NCBI RefSeq assembly: GCF_022059845.1
Contig: NZ_CP091851.1
Location: 1,612,001 to 1,676,000, forward strand
Direction of reading: 5' to 3'
Origin: Terrirubrum flagellatum
GTDB taxonomy: Bacteria > Pseudomonadota > Alphaproteobacteria > Rhizobiales > Beijerinckiaceae
DNA length: 64,000 bases
The notes under the pieces were generated by a model that made no database searches, was not told the origin of the DNA, and saw only the letters and a list, made by a program, of their open reading frames with translations. This document shows, piece by piece, positions 15,679-24,572 of this stretch. Position 1 is the first letter of the stretch, and the number at the start of each line of letters is the position of its first letter. The translations under genes and the position numbers were made by a program.

Positions 15679-16320
15679 ATGCACGCGCTGATCGTTTACG
15701 CCCATATGGAGCCGACCTCGTTCACGGCGGCTCTCAAGGACAAGGCTGTCGAGACGATCGAGGCGGTCGGCCACAGCGTCGAGGTGTCCGATCTCTATGG
15801 CTCCGGCTTCAATCCCGTCGCCGGGCGGCATGACTTCACCAGCGTCGCCGACGCCTCGCGCTTCCATTACCAGAATGAGCAGGCGAAGGCGGCGGAGCAG
15901 AAGGCGTTCGCCGATGAGCTCAAGCGCGAGCAGGATCGCGTGAGCCGCGCCGACCTCATCATGTTCGCGTTTCCGCTGTGGTGGGGCGGGCCGCCGGCGA
16001 TCCTGAAGGGCTGGCTCGAGCGCGTGCTCGCCTATGGCTTCGCATATGTCGATGGCGCGCGTTTCGACAGCGGCCTGTTCAAGGACAAGCGCGGCCTGTT
16101 CTGCGTCGCGACCGGCGGCACGCCGCAGCGTTTCTCCGACGAGGGCGTCTATGGCCCGATCGAGAAGGTGCTGTGGCCGGTGCAGCGGCTGGCGCTTGAA
16201 TATATGGGCATGAAAGTGTTCGAGCCCTTCGTCGCCTATGGCGCGCCGCGCGTCGATGACGCCGCGCGTAAGGCCTATCTCGAAGCCTGGGGCGAGCGCG
16301 TGAGGCAAGCGCTGGTCTGA
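15679..16320 (+). CDS. NAD(P)H:quinone oxidoreductase, flavodoxin-fold (NQO1/MdaB-like)
   Basis: 213 aa. ALIVYAHMEPTSFTAALKD is the FMN/FAD phosphate-binding start of the flavodoxin-like fold; FPLWWGGPPAILKGWLERVL (cut FPLWWGGPPAILKGW) is the NQO signature contacting the isoalloxazine; ATGGTP near 140. Reduces quinones or enones by two electrons. It follows DUF849 after 20 bases with only a weak ribosome site, so it is probably the last gene of the catabolic operon. Confidence 0.88.
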   Translation: MHALIVYAHMEPTSFTAALKDKAVETIEAVGHSVEVSDLYGSGFNPVAGRHDFTSVADASRFHYQNEQAKAAEQKAFADELKREQDRVSRADLIMFAFPLWWGGPPAILKGWLERVLAYGFAYVDGARFDSGLFKDKRGLFCVATGGTPQRFSDEGVYGPIEKVLWPVQRLALEYMGMKVFEPFVAYGAPRVDDAARKAYLEAWGERVRQALV

Positions 16321-16479
16321 ACCGGCCTTTTCATTTCTCCGCTTTTATCGTTACGCGACTTCCCAATAGTGTGGATCGCCGAACGCCTCCTTCAGGACAA
16401 TCCGGGGCAATCATCTTGGCGGCGACCGAAAGCGCCGGGCGACCCCCGCTGCGGCTATTCGAATGAAGAGGAGAGCGTC

Positions 16480-17391
16480 ATGTTGAAAGTGATTGCCGCC
16501 GCGTTGGGCGTGTTGCTGCTGGCGCAGCCGGCGGCCGCCGAGGTGAAGCCGTTTCCCGCAGGCTTCCGCATCCAGAACATCGAGAGCAACGGCGCGACCA
16601 TCCATGTTCGCTCGGGCGGCAAGGGTCCGGCCGTCGTGCTGATCCATGGTTTCGGCGATACCGGCGACATGTGGGCGCCGCTCGCCGCCGATCTCGCGCG
16701 CGATCACACTGTCATCGCGCCCGACCTGCGCGGCATGGGCCTCTCCTCTTATCCCGCAGGCGGATACGAGAAGCGGAATCAGGCCGCCGACATCAGGGGC
16801 GTGCTCGAAAAACTCGGCGTCGATCGCGCCGTCATCATTGGGCACGACATCGGCACCATGGTCGCCTACGCCTACGCCGCGCGCTACCGCGACAAGACGG
16901 AGAAGCTCGTCGTGATGGATGCGCCGGTTCCCGGCGTGCCGCCGTGGGATGAAATCCTGCGCAATCCACTGCTCTGGCATTTCTCGTTCGGCGGACCTGA
17001 CGCCGAGCGTCTCGTGAAGGGCCGCGAGCGCATCTATCTCGATCGCTTCTGGAACGAATTCGCCGGCGACCGCGCGAAGATCGACGAAGAAGCGCGCCGA
17101 CACTACGCCGCGCTCTATGCGCGGCCGGGCGCGATGCATTCGGCCTTCGCGCAATTCCTCGCCTTTCCCAGAGACGCCGAGGAGAACAAGCCCGAAGTCG
17201 CGAACAAGCTCGCGATGCCTGTGCTCGCGATCGGCGGCGAGAAGTCGTTCGGCGCCATGGAAGCGGTCGTGATGCGCAATGCGGCGACTGATGTGACCGA
17301 GGTCGTGATTCCGAAATCCGGCCATTGGCTGATGGAGGAAGAGCCCGTCGCGACCATCGCCGCGATCCGTAAGTTCCTCGATCGGAAATGA
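16480..17391 (+). CDS. Secreted alpha/beta hydrolase, epoxide hydrolase/dehalogenase type
   Basis: 303 aa; GAGGAG before ATG 16480. Signal peptide MLKVIAAALGVLLLAQPAAA. Fold motifs: LIHGFGDTGDMW (oxyanion HGF), nucleophile elbow GHDIG with Asp123 rather than serine, and the late GHWLMEEEP histidine. An aspartate nucleophile is the mark of epoxide hydrolases, haloalkane and fluoroacetate dehalogenases, not esterases. The substrate is unknown. 160 bases downstream of the quinone reductase, possibly its own transcription unit, ended by a terminator. Confidence 0.85.
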   Translation: MLKVIAAALGVLLLAQPAAAEVKPFPAGFRIQNIESNGATIHVRSGGKGPAVVLIHGFGDTGDMWAPLAADLARDHTVIAPDLRGMGLSSYPAGGYEKRNQAADIRGVLEKLGVDRAVIIGHDIGTMVAYAYAARYRDKTEKLVVMDAPVPGVPPWDEILRNPLLWHFSFGGPDAERLVKGRERIYLDRFWNEFAGDRAKIDEEARRHYAALYARPGAMHSAFAQFLAFPRDAEENKPEVANKLAMPVLAIGGEKSFGAMEAVVMRNAATDVTEVVIPKSGHWLMEEEPVATIAAIRKFLDRK

Positions 17392-17399
17392 GCGCCTGT

Positions 17400-17427
17400 C
17401 GGCCGGAGTCCCGCTCCGGCCGTTTCT
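17400..17427 (+). terminator. Intrinsic terminator
   Basis: CGGCCGGAG-TCCCG-CTCCGGCCG hairpin followed by TTTCTTT, ending the alpha/beta hydrolase unit and separating it from the convergent NUDIX gene. Confidence 0.75.
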
Positions 17428-17434
17428 TTCCGGC

Positions 17435-18205
17435 CTATGACGTCGGCGCGGCGAAGCGCTCGCGCGCCTCGCCGTAAACCGTATCGCCCGAGATGGTCAG
17501 GAAGGTGCCGTCGGCGCGCGTTTCGAGCCACGGCGTGATCGTCTGGATCACGCGCTTGCGGGCCGCATTCAAGGCTTCCTCGACGCTGTTGCTGTGCGCC
17601 AGCAGTTCGAGGTTGACGCGCGTGGGGAAGACGAGCGTCTTGCGGCCGGACGCGCCAAGCTCCAGCGCCGCGTTCGGGCGCATCCATTCCGCGTCGACAG
17701 TTTCCCAGCCATCCTGTTCAGCGATCTGATCGGCCGGCGCGCGGGCGATATAGAAGAAAGTGTCGAAGCGCTTCGCCATGAATTCGGGCGTAACCCAGCG
17801 CGCGAAGAGAACCATCTGCGAGAGGTCGATCTTCATCTCGCAATCGGCGACCACGCGCGAGAAGGGAAAGCCGCCCTTCGCCACAGACTGCCGCAAAGCG
17901 ATGCTCTCCTTCATGTCAGGGAGTTCGCCGCCCTCTCCGAAAAGCAGCCCTGATTCCTCGAAGGCCTCGCGCGCCGCGGCGATTTTCGCCGCTCTTTCCT
18001 CATGCGAATAATCGTTCCAGCCGAGCGCATGCGCCGCCCAGTCCGGATGTGAATCATCGGGATCGACCTTGCCGCCGGGAAACACGAGCGCGCCCGGCAT
18101 GAAGTCGATCTCATGATGGCGTTGCACCATCAGCACTTCGAGATGGGGATTGTCGCGCACCACCATGATTGTCGAGGCGAGGCGGACGGGTGTTTCTGAT
18201 GGCAT
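17435..18205 (-). CDS. NUDIX hydrolase, NUDT19/NUDT7-like
   Basis: 256 aa. Residues 8-45 give the first beta strands (LASTIMVVRDNPHLEVLMVQ, FMPGALVFPGGKVDPDD) and the NUDIX helix is AAAREAFEESGLLFGE (about 76-91). The box is interrupted by a roughly 20-residue insertion between GGKVDPD and AREAFEESG, as in the CoA/acyl-CoA diphosphatase subgroup. The likely reaction is cleavage of a nucleoside diphosphate derivative, perhaps CoA esters. Downstream of the sugar-type ABC genes by 68 bases on the same strand; a functional link is not evident. Confidence 0.85.
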   Translation of the reverse strand: MPSETPVRLASTIMVVRDNPHLEVLMVQRHHEIDFMPGALVFPGGKVDPDDSHPDWAAHALGWNDYSHEERAAKIAAAREAFEESGLLFGEGGELPDMKESIALRQSVAKGGFPFSRVVADCEMKIDLSQMVLFARWVTPEFMAKRFDTFFYIARAPADQIAEQDGWETVDAEWMRPNAALELGASGRKTLVFPTRVNLELLAHSNSVEEALNAARKRVIQTITPWLETRADGTFLTISGDTVYGEARERFAAPTS

Positions 18206-18273
18206 CAGTTCAGAATCTCAATTCATTTGTCGGGCAGGGAACCAGCGCCCAACTCCGCATGCAAGCGCCGACG

Positions 18274-19179
18274 CTATTCCTTCACGGCCCCCGTGAGCGA
18301 CGAGACGTAATATTCGACGAAGAAGGAATAGAGCAGGGCGACGGGGATCGAGCCGAACAGCGCTCCCGCCATGAGCGAGCCCCAGTGATAGACGTCGCCC
18401 TCGACGAGCTGCGTCAGCACCGCGACCGGAACGGTTTTCTTCTCCGCGGACTGGATGAAGGCCAGCGCATAGATGAATTCGTTCCAGGACAGCGTGAAGG
18501 CGAAGATGCCGGCGGAGATGAGGCCGGGCACGGCGAGCGGCATGGTGATGCGCCTCAAAATCTGCAGGCGCGTCGCGCCGTCGATCATGGCGCATTCCTC
18601 AAGCTCGTAGGGGATCGACTTGAAATAGCCGATCAGCAGCCAGGTGCAGAAGGGAATGAGGAAGGTGGGATAAGTCAGGATCAGCGCCATCGGGCTGTCG
18701 AACAGCCCGAACTTGAAGATCATCGTCGCCAGCGGAATGAACAGGATCGAGGGCGGCACGAGATAGGCGAGATAGATCGCCAGCCCGACATAGGCCGAGC
18801 CCTTGAAGCGCAGGCGCTGGATCGCATAGGCCGCGAGCACGCTGCAGATGAGCGAGATCGCCGTCGCCACCACTGCGACCATCATGGTGGTGAAGAGCCA
18901 TTGGGGATAATCGGTGTCGAACAGCAGCTTCTTCACATTCGCCAGCGTCGGCGACTTCACCCAGAACGGGTTGTATTGCTTGTAATTGTAGAGTTCTGCG
19001 TTCGGTTTGAACGTCGTGATCGCCATCCAGTAGAACGGGAACAGCAGCACGAACACGAACAGCATCAGCGGCAGATAGACCGTGATCCAGCGCTTCAGCG
19101 CGGAATCCCATGACGCCATCTCCGCCGGCGCGCGCGCGGACTCGACCGGCTGATCCGCGGTCGCGGCGAGATCAGTCAT
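18274..19179 (-). CDS. Sugar-type ABC transporter permease (MalG/UgpE family)
   Basis: 301 aa, six membrane segments. N-terminal YLPLMLFVFVLLFPFYWM, then the EAA coupling loop ELEECAMIDGATRLQILRRI (about 195-215) and FAFTLSWNEFIYALAF typical of MalG-type permeases. Its start at 19179 overlaps the end of the upstream permease by 8 bases, so they are coupled. Second channel subunit of a CUT1-type importer. Confidence 0.9.
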   Translation of the reverse strand: MTDLAATADQPVESARAPAEMASWDSALKRWITVYLPLMLFVFVLLFPFYWMAITTFKPNAELYNYKQYNPFWVKSPTLANVKKLLFDTDYPQWLFTTMMVAVVATAISLICSVLAAYAIQRLRFKGSAYVGLAIYLAYLVPPSILFIPLATMIFKFGLFDSPMALILTYPTFLIPFCTWLLIGYFKSIPYELEECAMIDGATRLQILRRITMPLAVPGLISAGIFAFTLSWNEFIYALAFIQSAEKKTVPVAVLTQLVEGDVYHWGSLMAGALFGSIPVALLYSFFVEYYVSSLTGAVKE

Positions 19180-20125
19180 TGCTCTCTCCCTGCTGCCATT
19201 TGCGCCGCGCCAGCGCAAAATAGCTGAACAAGGTGGCGAAGACGAGGAACGGGATCATGGCGACGGCGATCGCTGCGCCTTCGCCGAGCTGGCCGCCGGG
19301 AATGCCGCGCTGGAAGGCGAGCGTGGCCATGAGATGGGTCGAATTCACCGGGCCGCCGCGCGTGATGGCGTAGACAAGCTGGAAATCGGTGAAGGTGAAC
19401 AGCACCGAAAACGTCAGCACGACCGCGAGGATCGGCATCAGCATCGGCATGGTGACATGGCGGAAGCGCTGCCAGGCGCTCGCGCCGTCGAGCATCGCCG
19501 CTTCGTAGAGCGAGGGTGAAATCGTCTGAAGGCCGGCGAGCAGGCAGATCGCGACGAAGGGAATGCCGCGCCAGATATTGGCTGCGATGAGCGACCAGCG
19601 CGCATGCCATGGCGTGCCGAGAAAATCGATATAGGTCGATTTCCAGCCGAGCACGTCCACCAGCACATAGGAGATGATTGAGAACTGGGGATCATAGATC
19701 CACCAGAACGCGATGGCGGACAGCACCGTCGGCGTGATCCAGGGCACGAGGATGATCGCGCGCAGCAACGCCTTGAAAGGGAGATGATGATTGAGCAGCA
19801 GCGCAAGCCAGAGGCCGAGCGCGAATTTCCCGATCGTCGCCACCACCGTGTAAAGGATGGTGTTGCCGACCGACATCAGAAACACCTGATCCTGCAGCAG
19901 CGACTCGAAATTCTCGAGCCCGATGAAAACGCCGCTGCGGCCGATGCGCGTGTCGGTGAAGGCGAGCCAGACGCCGAGCCCGAGTGGATAGGTCAGAAAG
20001 ACAAGCAGCAGGCCGAGCGCTGGCGCGAGACAGATCGCGACGAGAAACGGCTTCCAGTCGAACAGGCGGACGAGCCAGTTCTGTTTCTCCTCGCCTTCTG
20101 TCCATATGTCTGCGGCGACCGCCAT
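19172..20125 (-). CDS. Sugar-type ABC transporter permease (MalF/UgpA family)
   Basis: 317 aa, six membrane segments. TYPLGLGVWLAFTDTRIG, ILVPWITPTVLSAIAFWWIY, the EAA loop SLYEAAMLDGASAWQRFRHV and the FTDFQLVYAITRGGP segment mark the MalF/UgpA branch. First channel subunit. About 200 bases separate it from the binding-protein gene; a palindromic repeat occupies that gap. No ATPase subunit is encoded in this locus. Confidence 0.9.
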   Translation of the reverse strand: MAVAADIWTEGEEKQNWLVRLFDWKPFLVAICLAPALGLLLVFLTYPLGLGVWLAFTDTRIGRSGVFIGLENFESLLQDQVFLMSVGNTILYTVVATIGKFALGLWLALLLNHHLPFKALLRAIILVPWITPTVLSAIAFWWIYDPQFSIISYVLVDVLGWKSTYIDFLGTPWHARWSLIAANIWRGIPFVAICLLAGLQTISPSLYEAAMLDGASAWQRFRHVTMPMLMPILAVVLTFSVLFTFTDFQLVYAITRGGPVNSTHLMATLAFQRGIPGGQLGEGAAIAVAMIPFLVFATLFSYFALARRKWQQGESND

Positions 20126-20153
20126 GCTTTCAGCTTTCTCCTAGCGATGACGC

Positions 20154-20261
20154 TTGCCCCTCACCCTGCATCGACGCGCTGGCGCGCGCCGATGCTTTCC
20201 CTCTCCCCGCAAGCGGGGAGAGGGTGGCGAGCCGCATCGCGGCGAGCCGGGTGAGGGGCAA
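20154..20261. repeat. Intergenic palindromic (REP-like) repeat
   Basis: A 108-base imperfect palindrome with outer arms TTGCCCCTCACCC / GGGTGAGGGGCAA and an inner perfect hairpin CCTCTCCCC-GCAAGC-GGGGAGAGG. It lies between the binding-protein and permease genes, where such elements often lower downstream expression or protect the upstream mRNA 3' end. Confidence 0.75.
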
Positions 20262-20321
20262 ATATCGTGGTCATGTGTTACTCGCGCTGATCGTCCAGGC
20301 GAGCTCATCTGACATGTCTGC

Positions 20322-21638
20322 TTACGAGCGATAATAACGCTTCGCGCGACGCTCCGCTTCAGCCGCCGCCTGTTCGGGCGTCGCCTGGCCGGAGCAGACG
20401 GAGGCCACCATCTGCACCATCACATATTCGGCGTTGACCGCGCTCGCGGCTTCGGTGATCGGCCCCTTGTAGCCGTACCAGAGCGCGTTCTCGATCGTAT
20501 CGCGATAGAGCGTGATCTTGGGATCGCTCTCCCACACCTTGCTCTTCGCGTAGGCTTTCAACGGCTGCGCCCAGTAGCCGTAGCAGCCGGTCAGCCATTT
20601 GTCGTATTGCTCCTGCTCCATCATGAACTGGAGATAGGCCTTCGCCGCGTTCGGATATTTGGTGTGCTTGAACGCCATCGCGTTCACGACAAGCGCCGTC
20701 TCCGTCGGGCGGCCGACAGGGCCGATCGGCATGCGCGCGTGATTGAGATCGGGCCCGATCTTGGCGATCTCCGGGTCCTTCGAATTCTTGATCGAGAAAT
20801 AGAGCGAAACGCCATTCTGCGTGAGCCCGATTTCGCCCGCCGTCAGCGCCTTGTTGTTGCTGGGATCGAGCCAGGAGAGCGTGCCGGGAATGAGCGTCTG
20901 GTAGAGCTCCTTCGCATATTTCAGCGCCGCGATGGTTTCCTTGCTGTTAATCGCGACCTTCAGATTCTCGTCGACCATGTAGCCGCCATGCGACCAGACG
21001 AGCCAATGAGTGAATGAATTGCCGTCGCCGACCGCATTGCCCAACGCAAAGCCCGCGGGGTGTCCGATCTTCTTCAGATTCTGGCAGAGCTTGAGATAGT
21101 CATCGACATTGGTCGGGAATTTTTCGAAGCCGGCTTCCTTGACCCAGCTCTCGCGATAGACGGCGGGACCGCCAGATCCGCCCATGGGAATGCAGATCCA
21201 CTGGTTGGTGCCATGCTTCTTGCCGTAGCGCTCGGCGAGCGGATACCAGCCGCCATATTTATCGCCGAGATAGCCGGCGAGTTCGGTCATATCGAGCAGC
21301 TTGTCGGCGTAGACATGGGGATCATCGGTCCAGCCGACGATGACGTCGGGGCCGGCGCCGGTGTTGGCGGACACGGCGGTTTGCGGCCGCAAATCCTCCC
21401 AGCCCGCGAAATCGACGCGCACCGGCACGCCGGTCGCTTTGGTGAAGGCTTCGGAATTCTCCTTGAAGATGGTCTCGTCGGGATCGACGAATTTCGTCGG
21501 GCGCAGCACGCGCAGCGTCGCGCCTTTCTCGGGCGTGAATTTCGAACCGCTTTGCGCCCATGTTTCGCTGGAAATGAGATGCGGCGCCGCAATGAGGCCC
21601 GCGCCGCCAAGCAATATTTTCCGTCGTGACGTCGACAT
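20322..21638 (-). CDS. ABC transporter solute-binding protein, CUT1-type, Tat-exported
   Basis: 438 aa. The start at 21638 is set by GGAGGA seven bases upstream; the ATG two codons earlier touches that site. The N-terminus MSTSRRKILLGGAGLIAAP has a twin-arginine signal (SRRKIL). The mature domain is a type II binding fold (LRVLRPTKFVDPDE, GPDVIVGWTDDPHVY, GGSGGPAVYRESW, NPNAAKAYLQFMMEQ region). It probably binds a glycerol-phosphate, polyol or oligosaccharide-like ligand, but the ligand is not deducible. Followed by the two permease genes. Confidence 0.88.
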   Translation of the reverse strand: MSTSRRKILLGGAGLIAAPHLISSETWAQSGSKFTPEKGATLRVLRPTKFVDPDETIFKENSEAFTKATGVPVRVDFAGWEDLRPQTAVSANTGAGPDVIVGWTDDPHVYADKLLDMTELAGYLGDKYGGWYPLAERYGKKHGTNQWICIPMGGSGGPAVYRESWVKEAGFEKFPTNVDDYLKLCQNLKKIGHPAGFALGNAVGDGNSFTHWLVWSHGGYMVDENLKVAINSKETIAALKYAKELYQTLIPGTLSWLDPSNNKALTAGEIGLTQNGVSLYFSIKNSKDPEIAKIGPDLNHARMPIGPVGRPTETALVVNAMAFKHTKYPNAAKAYLQFMMEQEQYDKWLTGCYGYWAQPLKAYAKSKVWESDPKITLYRDTIENALWYGYKGPITEAASAVNAEYVMVQMVASVCSGQATPEQAAAEAERRAKRYYRS

Positions 21639-21964
21639 CGGCATTCCTCCAATAGCGGGGCGGCTCTGGCGGCCGCCTTCCTGACTGAGGTCTCCCGTGT
21701 CCGTTGGGATCGCGAGCCTCGACCTCGATGGTCGAGGCAAGGCTAGAGCAATTCGTCGCGCGCCGCCAAGGGCTTCAAAGGGATGAGGGCGCCTTGATTT
21801 CAGGCGCGCGGCTATTGCGCCGCACAATTGCGCGCGTGAGATATTTTTGAAGGAGCGTTTTTCTCCAGACGAACTTGTCCGCGGCGAACTTTACGCGACG
21901 CGATGACGAATTTCGCGACGTCGCGACGAACGCGGCTCAATCCTCAATCGTCGCCAGATTCGTT
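21639..21964. other. Upstream region of the CUT1 operon
   Basis: No gene seen. A perfect inverted repeat GCCTCGACC-TCGAT-GGTCGAGGC at 21716-21738 could be an operator or hairpin. The rest is GC-rich without clear promoter elements on either strand. Confidence 0.45.
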
Positions 21965-22195
21965 TCAGACCCAGGAGGGAGTCTTGCGCTTCGGAGGCTC
22001 GCCCTCGTCGCGATCGGTCAGCTTCTTGTCCTCACGCGGTTTCGGCGGCGCGCCTGCGCCCGGCGGAATGATGTCTTCAGCCGCGGGAACTGTGGCCGCC
22101 GGCGGATCGCTGGCCGGGAACGTGTCCTCAAGCCCCTGCTCAAGCAGCTCTTCCGCCTTTTCCTGTTTGGATCGCTTGCTGGCTGGCGAATCCAT
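21965..22195 (-). CDS. Small conserved stress-type protein (EDTFPASDP motif)
   Basis: 76 aa from ATG 22195 (CGGAGAT upstream). Highly charged: SKRSKQEKAEELLEQGLEDT, then the conserved FPASDPPA motif, an Ala/Pro linker and a lysine-rich tail. Short proteins with LDEGLEDTFPASDP are widespread in Rhizobiales, have no known function and are probably disordered. An EcfG-like promoter 34 bases upstream suggests general-stress control. Confidence 0.75.
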   Translation of the reverse strand: MDSPASKRSKQEKAEELLEQGLEDTFPASDPPAATVPAAEDIIPPGAGAPPKPREDKKLTDRDEGEPPKRKTPSWV

Positions 22196-22228
22196 GCCGA
22201 ATCTCCGCGCTTGTCGTCCGGAGGTCAA

Positions 22229-22253
22229 ACCCGCTTGCGCCGGCTTCGTTCCC
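22229..22253 (-). promoter_or_regulatory. EcfG-type (general stress sigma) promoter candidate
   Basis: On the minus strand GGAAC (22253-22249), 16 bases, GGTT (22232-22229). This fits the alphaproteobacterial EcfG consensus GGAAC-N16/17-CGTT except for one base, 34 bases before the small-protein start. Confidence 0.45.
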
Positions 22254-22261
22254 GCGGCTGC

Positions 22262-23473
22262 TCAATTTCCGGACGAAAGCACTGCATCGAACTGCTCGAC
22301 CAGCCAGTCGATCTCCTCCGGCTTGATCACCAGCGGCGGCGAGACGCGGATCGTATGCTCATGCGTCTCCTTCACGAGCACGCCGCGCGTCTTCAGCGCC
22401 TCGCAATAGCCGCGCGCGCCGCCGGCCTCCGGCGCGAGTTCGACCGCCGTCATCAAGCCGCGGCCGCGCACGTCGCGCACAATGTTGCTGCGGATCGCGC
22501 GCAAGCCCTGAAGCAGCCGTTCGCCCTGAATGGCGGCGTTCTCGATCATCCCTTCCTCGACGAGCACGCGCAGCGCCGCGCGCGCGACGGCGCAGGCGAG
22601 GGGATTGCCGCCGAACGTCGAGCCGTGCTGGCCGGGCTTCAAGACGCCGAGCACTTCGCTGTTCGAAAGCACCGCAGAGACAGGATAGAAGCCGCCCGAC
22701 AGCGCCTTTCCCACAAGCGTCACATCGGCCTCGACGCCTTCATGCTCTTCGGCGAGCAGTTTTCCGGTGCGGCCGAGACCGGTCTGGATCTCGTCGAAAA
22801 TCAGCGTCACGCCGTGCTGCGTGCAGAGTTCGCGCGCGCGCTTGAGATAGCCGGCAGGCGGAATGATCACGCCGGCCTCGCCCTGAATCGGTTCCACGAG
22901 GAACGCGACGGTGTTCGGCGTGATCGCCTTTTCAAGCGCGTCGGCGTCGCCGAATGGGACCATGCGGAATCCCGGCGCGAACGGGCCAAAGCCGCCGCGC
23001 GATTCCGGATCGCTGGAGAAGCCGACGACGGCGAGCGTGCGGCCATGGAAATTATCGGCGCAGACGATGATCTCCGCCTGTCCAGCTGGCACGCCCTTCA
23101 CCTCGTAGCCCCATTTGCGCACCGCCTTGATCGCGGTCTCGACCGCCTCGGCGCCGCTGTTCATCGGCAGCACGCGATGTGATCCCGTGAGTTCGGCGAT
23201 ATCGCGATAGAAGAGCGCGAGCTGATCGTTGCGGAAGGCGCGCGAGGTCAGCGTCAGCTTGCCCATCTGCTCTATCATCGCCGCGGCGATCCTGGGATGA
23301 CAATGGCCCTGATTGATCGCGGAATAGGCGGCGAGGCCGTCGAGATAGCGGCGGCCCTCGACGTCCCAGACCCAGACGCCCTGGCCGCGCGACAGCACGA
23401 CGTCGAGCGGCTTGTAGTTGTTCGCGCCGAGCTGCTGTTCGAGCGCGATGAGGTCAGCGCTTTGGACGGTCAT
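22262..23473 (-). CDS. rocD: Ornithine aminotransferase
   Basis: 403 aa. Class III PLP aminotransferase converting ornithine plus 2-oxoglutarate to glutamate-5-semialdehyde. Signatures: [62 protein letters not shown] and the PLP lysine in [18 protein letters not shown], shown as GKALSGG. ATG 23473 has GGAG at ideal spacing; ATG 23485, three bases after the arginase stop, has none. Cotranscribed with rocF upstream. Confidence 0.93.
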   Translation of the reverse strand: MTVQSADLIALEQQLGANNYKPLDVVLSRGQGVWVWDVEGRRYLDGLAAYSAINQGHCHPRIAAAMIEQMGKLTLTSRAFRNDQLALFYRDIAELTGSHRVLPMNSGAEAVETAIKAVRKWGYEVKGVPAGQAEIIVCADNFHGRTLAVVGFSSDPESRGGFGPFAPGFRMVPFGDADALEKAITPNTVAFLVEPIQGEAGVIIPPAGYLKRARELCTQHGVTLIFDEIQTGLGRTGKLLAEEHEGVEADVTLVGKALSGGFYPVSAVLSNSEVLGVLKPGQHGSTFGGNPLACAVARAALRVLVEEGMIENAAIQGERLLQGLRAIRSNIVRDVRGRGLMTAVELAPEAGGARGYCEALKTRGVLVKETHEHTIRVSPPLVIKPEEIDWLVEQFDAVLSSGN

Positions 23474-23488
23474 CACATTCTCCATCGC

Positions 23489-24445
23489 TCAGGCGGCGCG
23501 CGCGGCCGGCGTTTCGGCGCGGCCGAGCACCGATTTTCCGAACAGGCTGGCGACGAGTTCGATCGCGAGGCGCGCGGTGCGGCCGCGCTCGTCGAGCAGC
23601 GGGTTGAGCTCGACGAGATCGAGCGAGCGCATCAGCCCGCTCTCATGGATCAGCTCCATGATGAGATGCGCCTCGCGCCAGGTCAGTCCGCCTTCGACAG
23701 GCGTGCCGACGCCTGGCGCCAATGCAGGATCGACAAGATCGAGATCGAGGCTGACATGGAGATGCGTCGTTGCGGGATCGAGCGCGCCGAGAAGATCGCG
23801 CATCAGCGCGAAGACGCCGAACTCGTCGATGCGGCGCATGTCGACGCAGTCGATGCCTTTCGCCGCCAGCGCCGCTCGCTCGTCGCGATCGACCGAGCGC
23901 AGTCCGAAGAGATGCACGTTGGATGGATTCAGCGACGCGAATTCGCGATCGCCAAGGAGAGGTCGAAGCGCGGGATCGCCGGTCAGGAATGCGACCGGCA
24001 TGCCGTGCATATTGCCTGAGGGCGTCGTCGCGGGCGTATTGTAATCGGCGTGGGCGTCGAGCCAGAGCAGGACGAGTCGCTTGCCTTCCGCGCGGGCGTG
24101 GCGGGCGGCGGCGCTGACGCTGCCCATGGACAGGCTGTGGTCGCCGCCAAGGATCATCGGCGTCTGGCCGGCGCGCAGAGCGTCCAGCGTCGCATCGTGC
24201 AGCGCGCGCGCCCAGCCCGCGACCGCGTCGGCGTTGGCGCAGCCGGGGAGGCGAGGCGCCTCGCCGCGGGCGCCGCCGGAGGGAGCGGAAACATCGCCCT
24301 GGTCGACGACCTTGCGCCCCAGCCGCGCCAACTCGTCTGCGAGGCCGGAGATGCGCAAGGCCGCCGGTCCGAGCGACGCGCCGCGGACGCTGGCGCCCGC
24401 GTCGATGGGGGCGCCGATGATGGCGATGTCGCCCGGTTTTCGCAT
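23489..24445 (-). CDS. rocF: Arginase
   Basis: 318 aa. Hydrolyses arginine to ornithine and urea. Manganese ligands are visible in LGGDHSLSMGS, WLDAHADYNTP and SLDLDLVDP, and GTPVEGGLTWREAH is the conserved arginase/agmatinase loop. The length and the RSVDRDE segment favour arginase over agmatinase. ATG 24445 follows GGAAAGGCGG. It is divergent from an Lrp-type regulator and 15 bases ahead of rocD, so arginine is channelled to ornithine and then glutamate semialdehyde. Confidence 0.93.
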   Translation of the reverse strand: MRKPGDIAIIGAPIDAGASVRGASLGPAALRISGLADELARLGRKVVDQGDVSAPSGGARGEAPRLPGCANADAVAGWARALHDATLDALRAGQTPMILGGDHSLSMGSVSAAARHARAEGKRLVLLWLDAHADYNTPATTPSGNMHGMPVAFLTGDPALRPLLGDREFASLNPSNVHLFGLRSVDRDERAALAAKGIDCVDMRRIDEFGVFALMRDLLGALDPATTHLHVSLDLDLVDPALAPGVGTPVEGGLTWREAHLIMELIHESGLMRSLDLVELNPLLDERGRTARLAIELVASLFGKSVLGRAETPAARAA

Positions 24446-24536
24446 CGAGTCCGCCTTTCCCTGATGAAGAGAAGGTGGATTTTCGCGCTTTGGACGCTCA
24501 ACAGAAAGCCGGAACTCTGTCAGAATGACGGCCAAA

Positions 24537-24553
24537 TCTGCCGTTTCGGCAGA
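24537..24553. promoter_or_regulatory. Palindromic operator candidate between rocF and the Lrp regulator
   Basis: TCTGCC-GTTTC-GGCAGA, a perfect 6-bp inverted repeat with a 5-base spacer. It lies in the divergent region, before the preferred regulator start at 24573, and has the size of an Lrp/AsnC half-pair site. Confidence 0.5.
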
Positions 24554-24572
24554 GTATTCTGGCGAAACGGCA

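Noticed and set aside
18169-19113. Plus-strand frame opposite the sugar permease
   Set aside because: Mirror of a clear MalG-type permease; His/Arg/Glu-rich with no domain.
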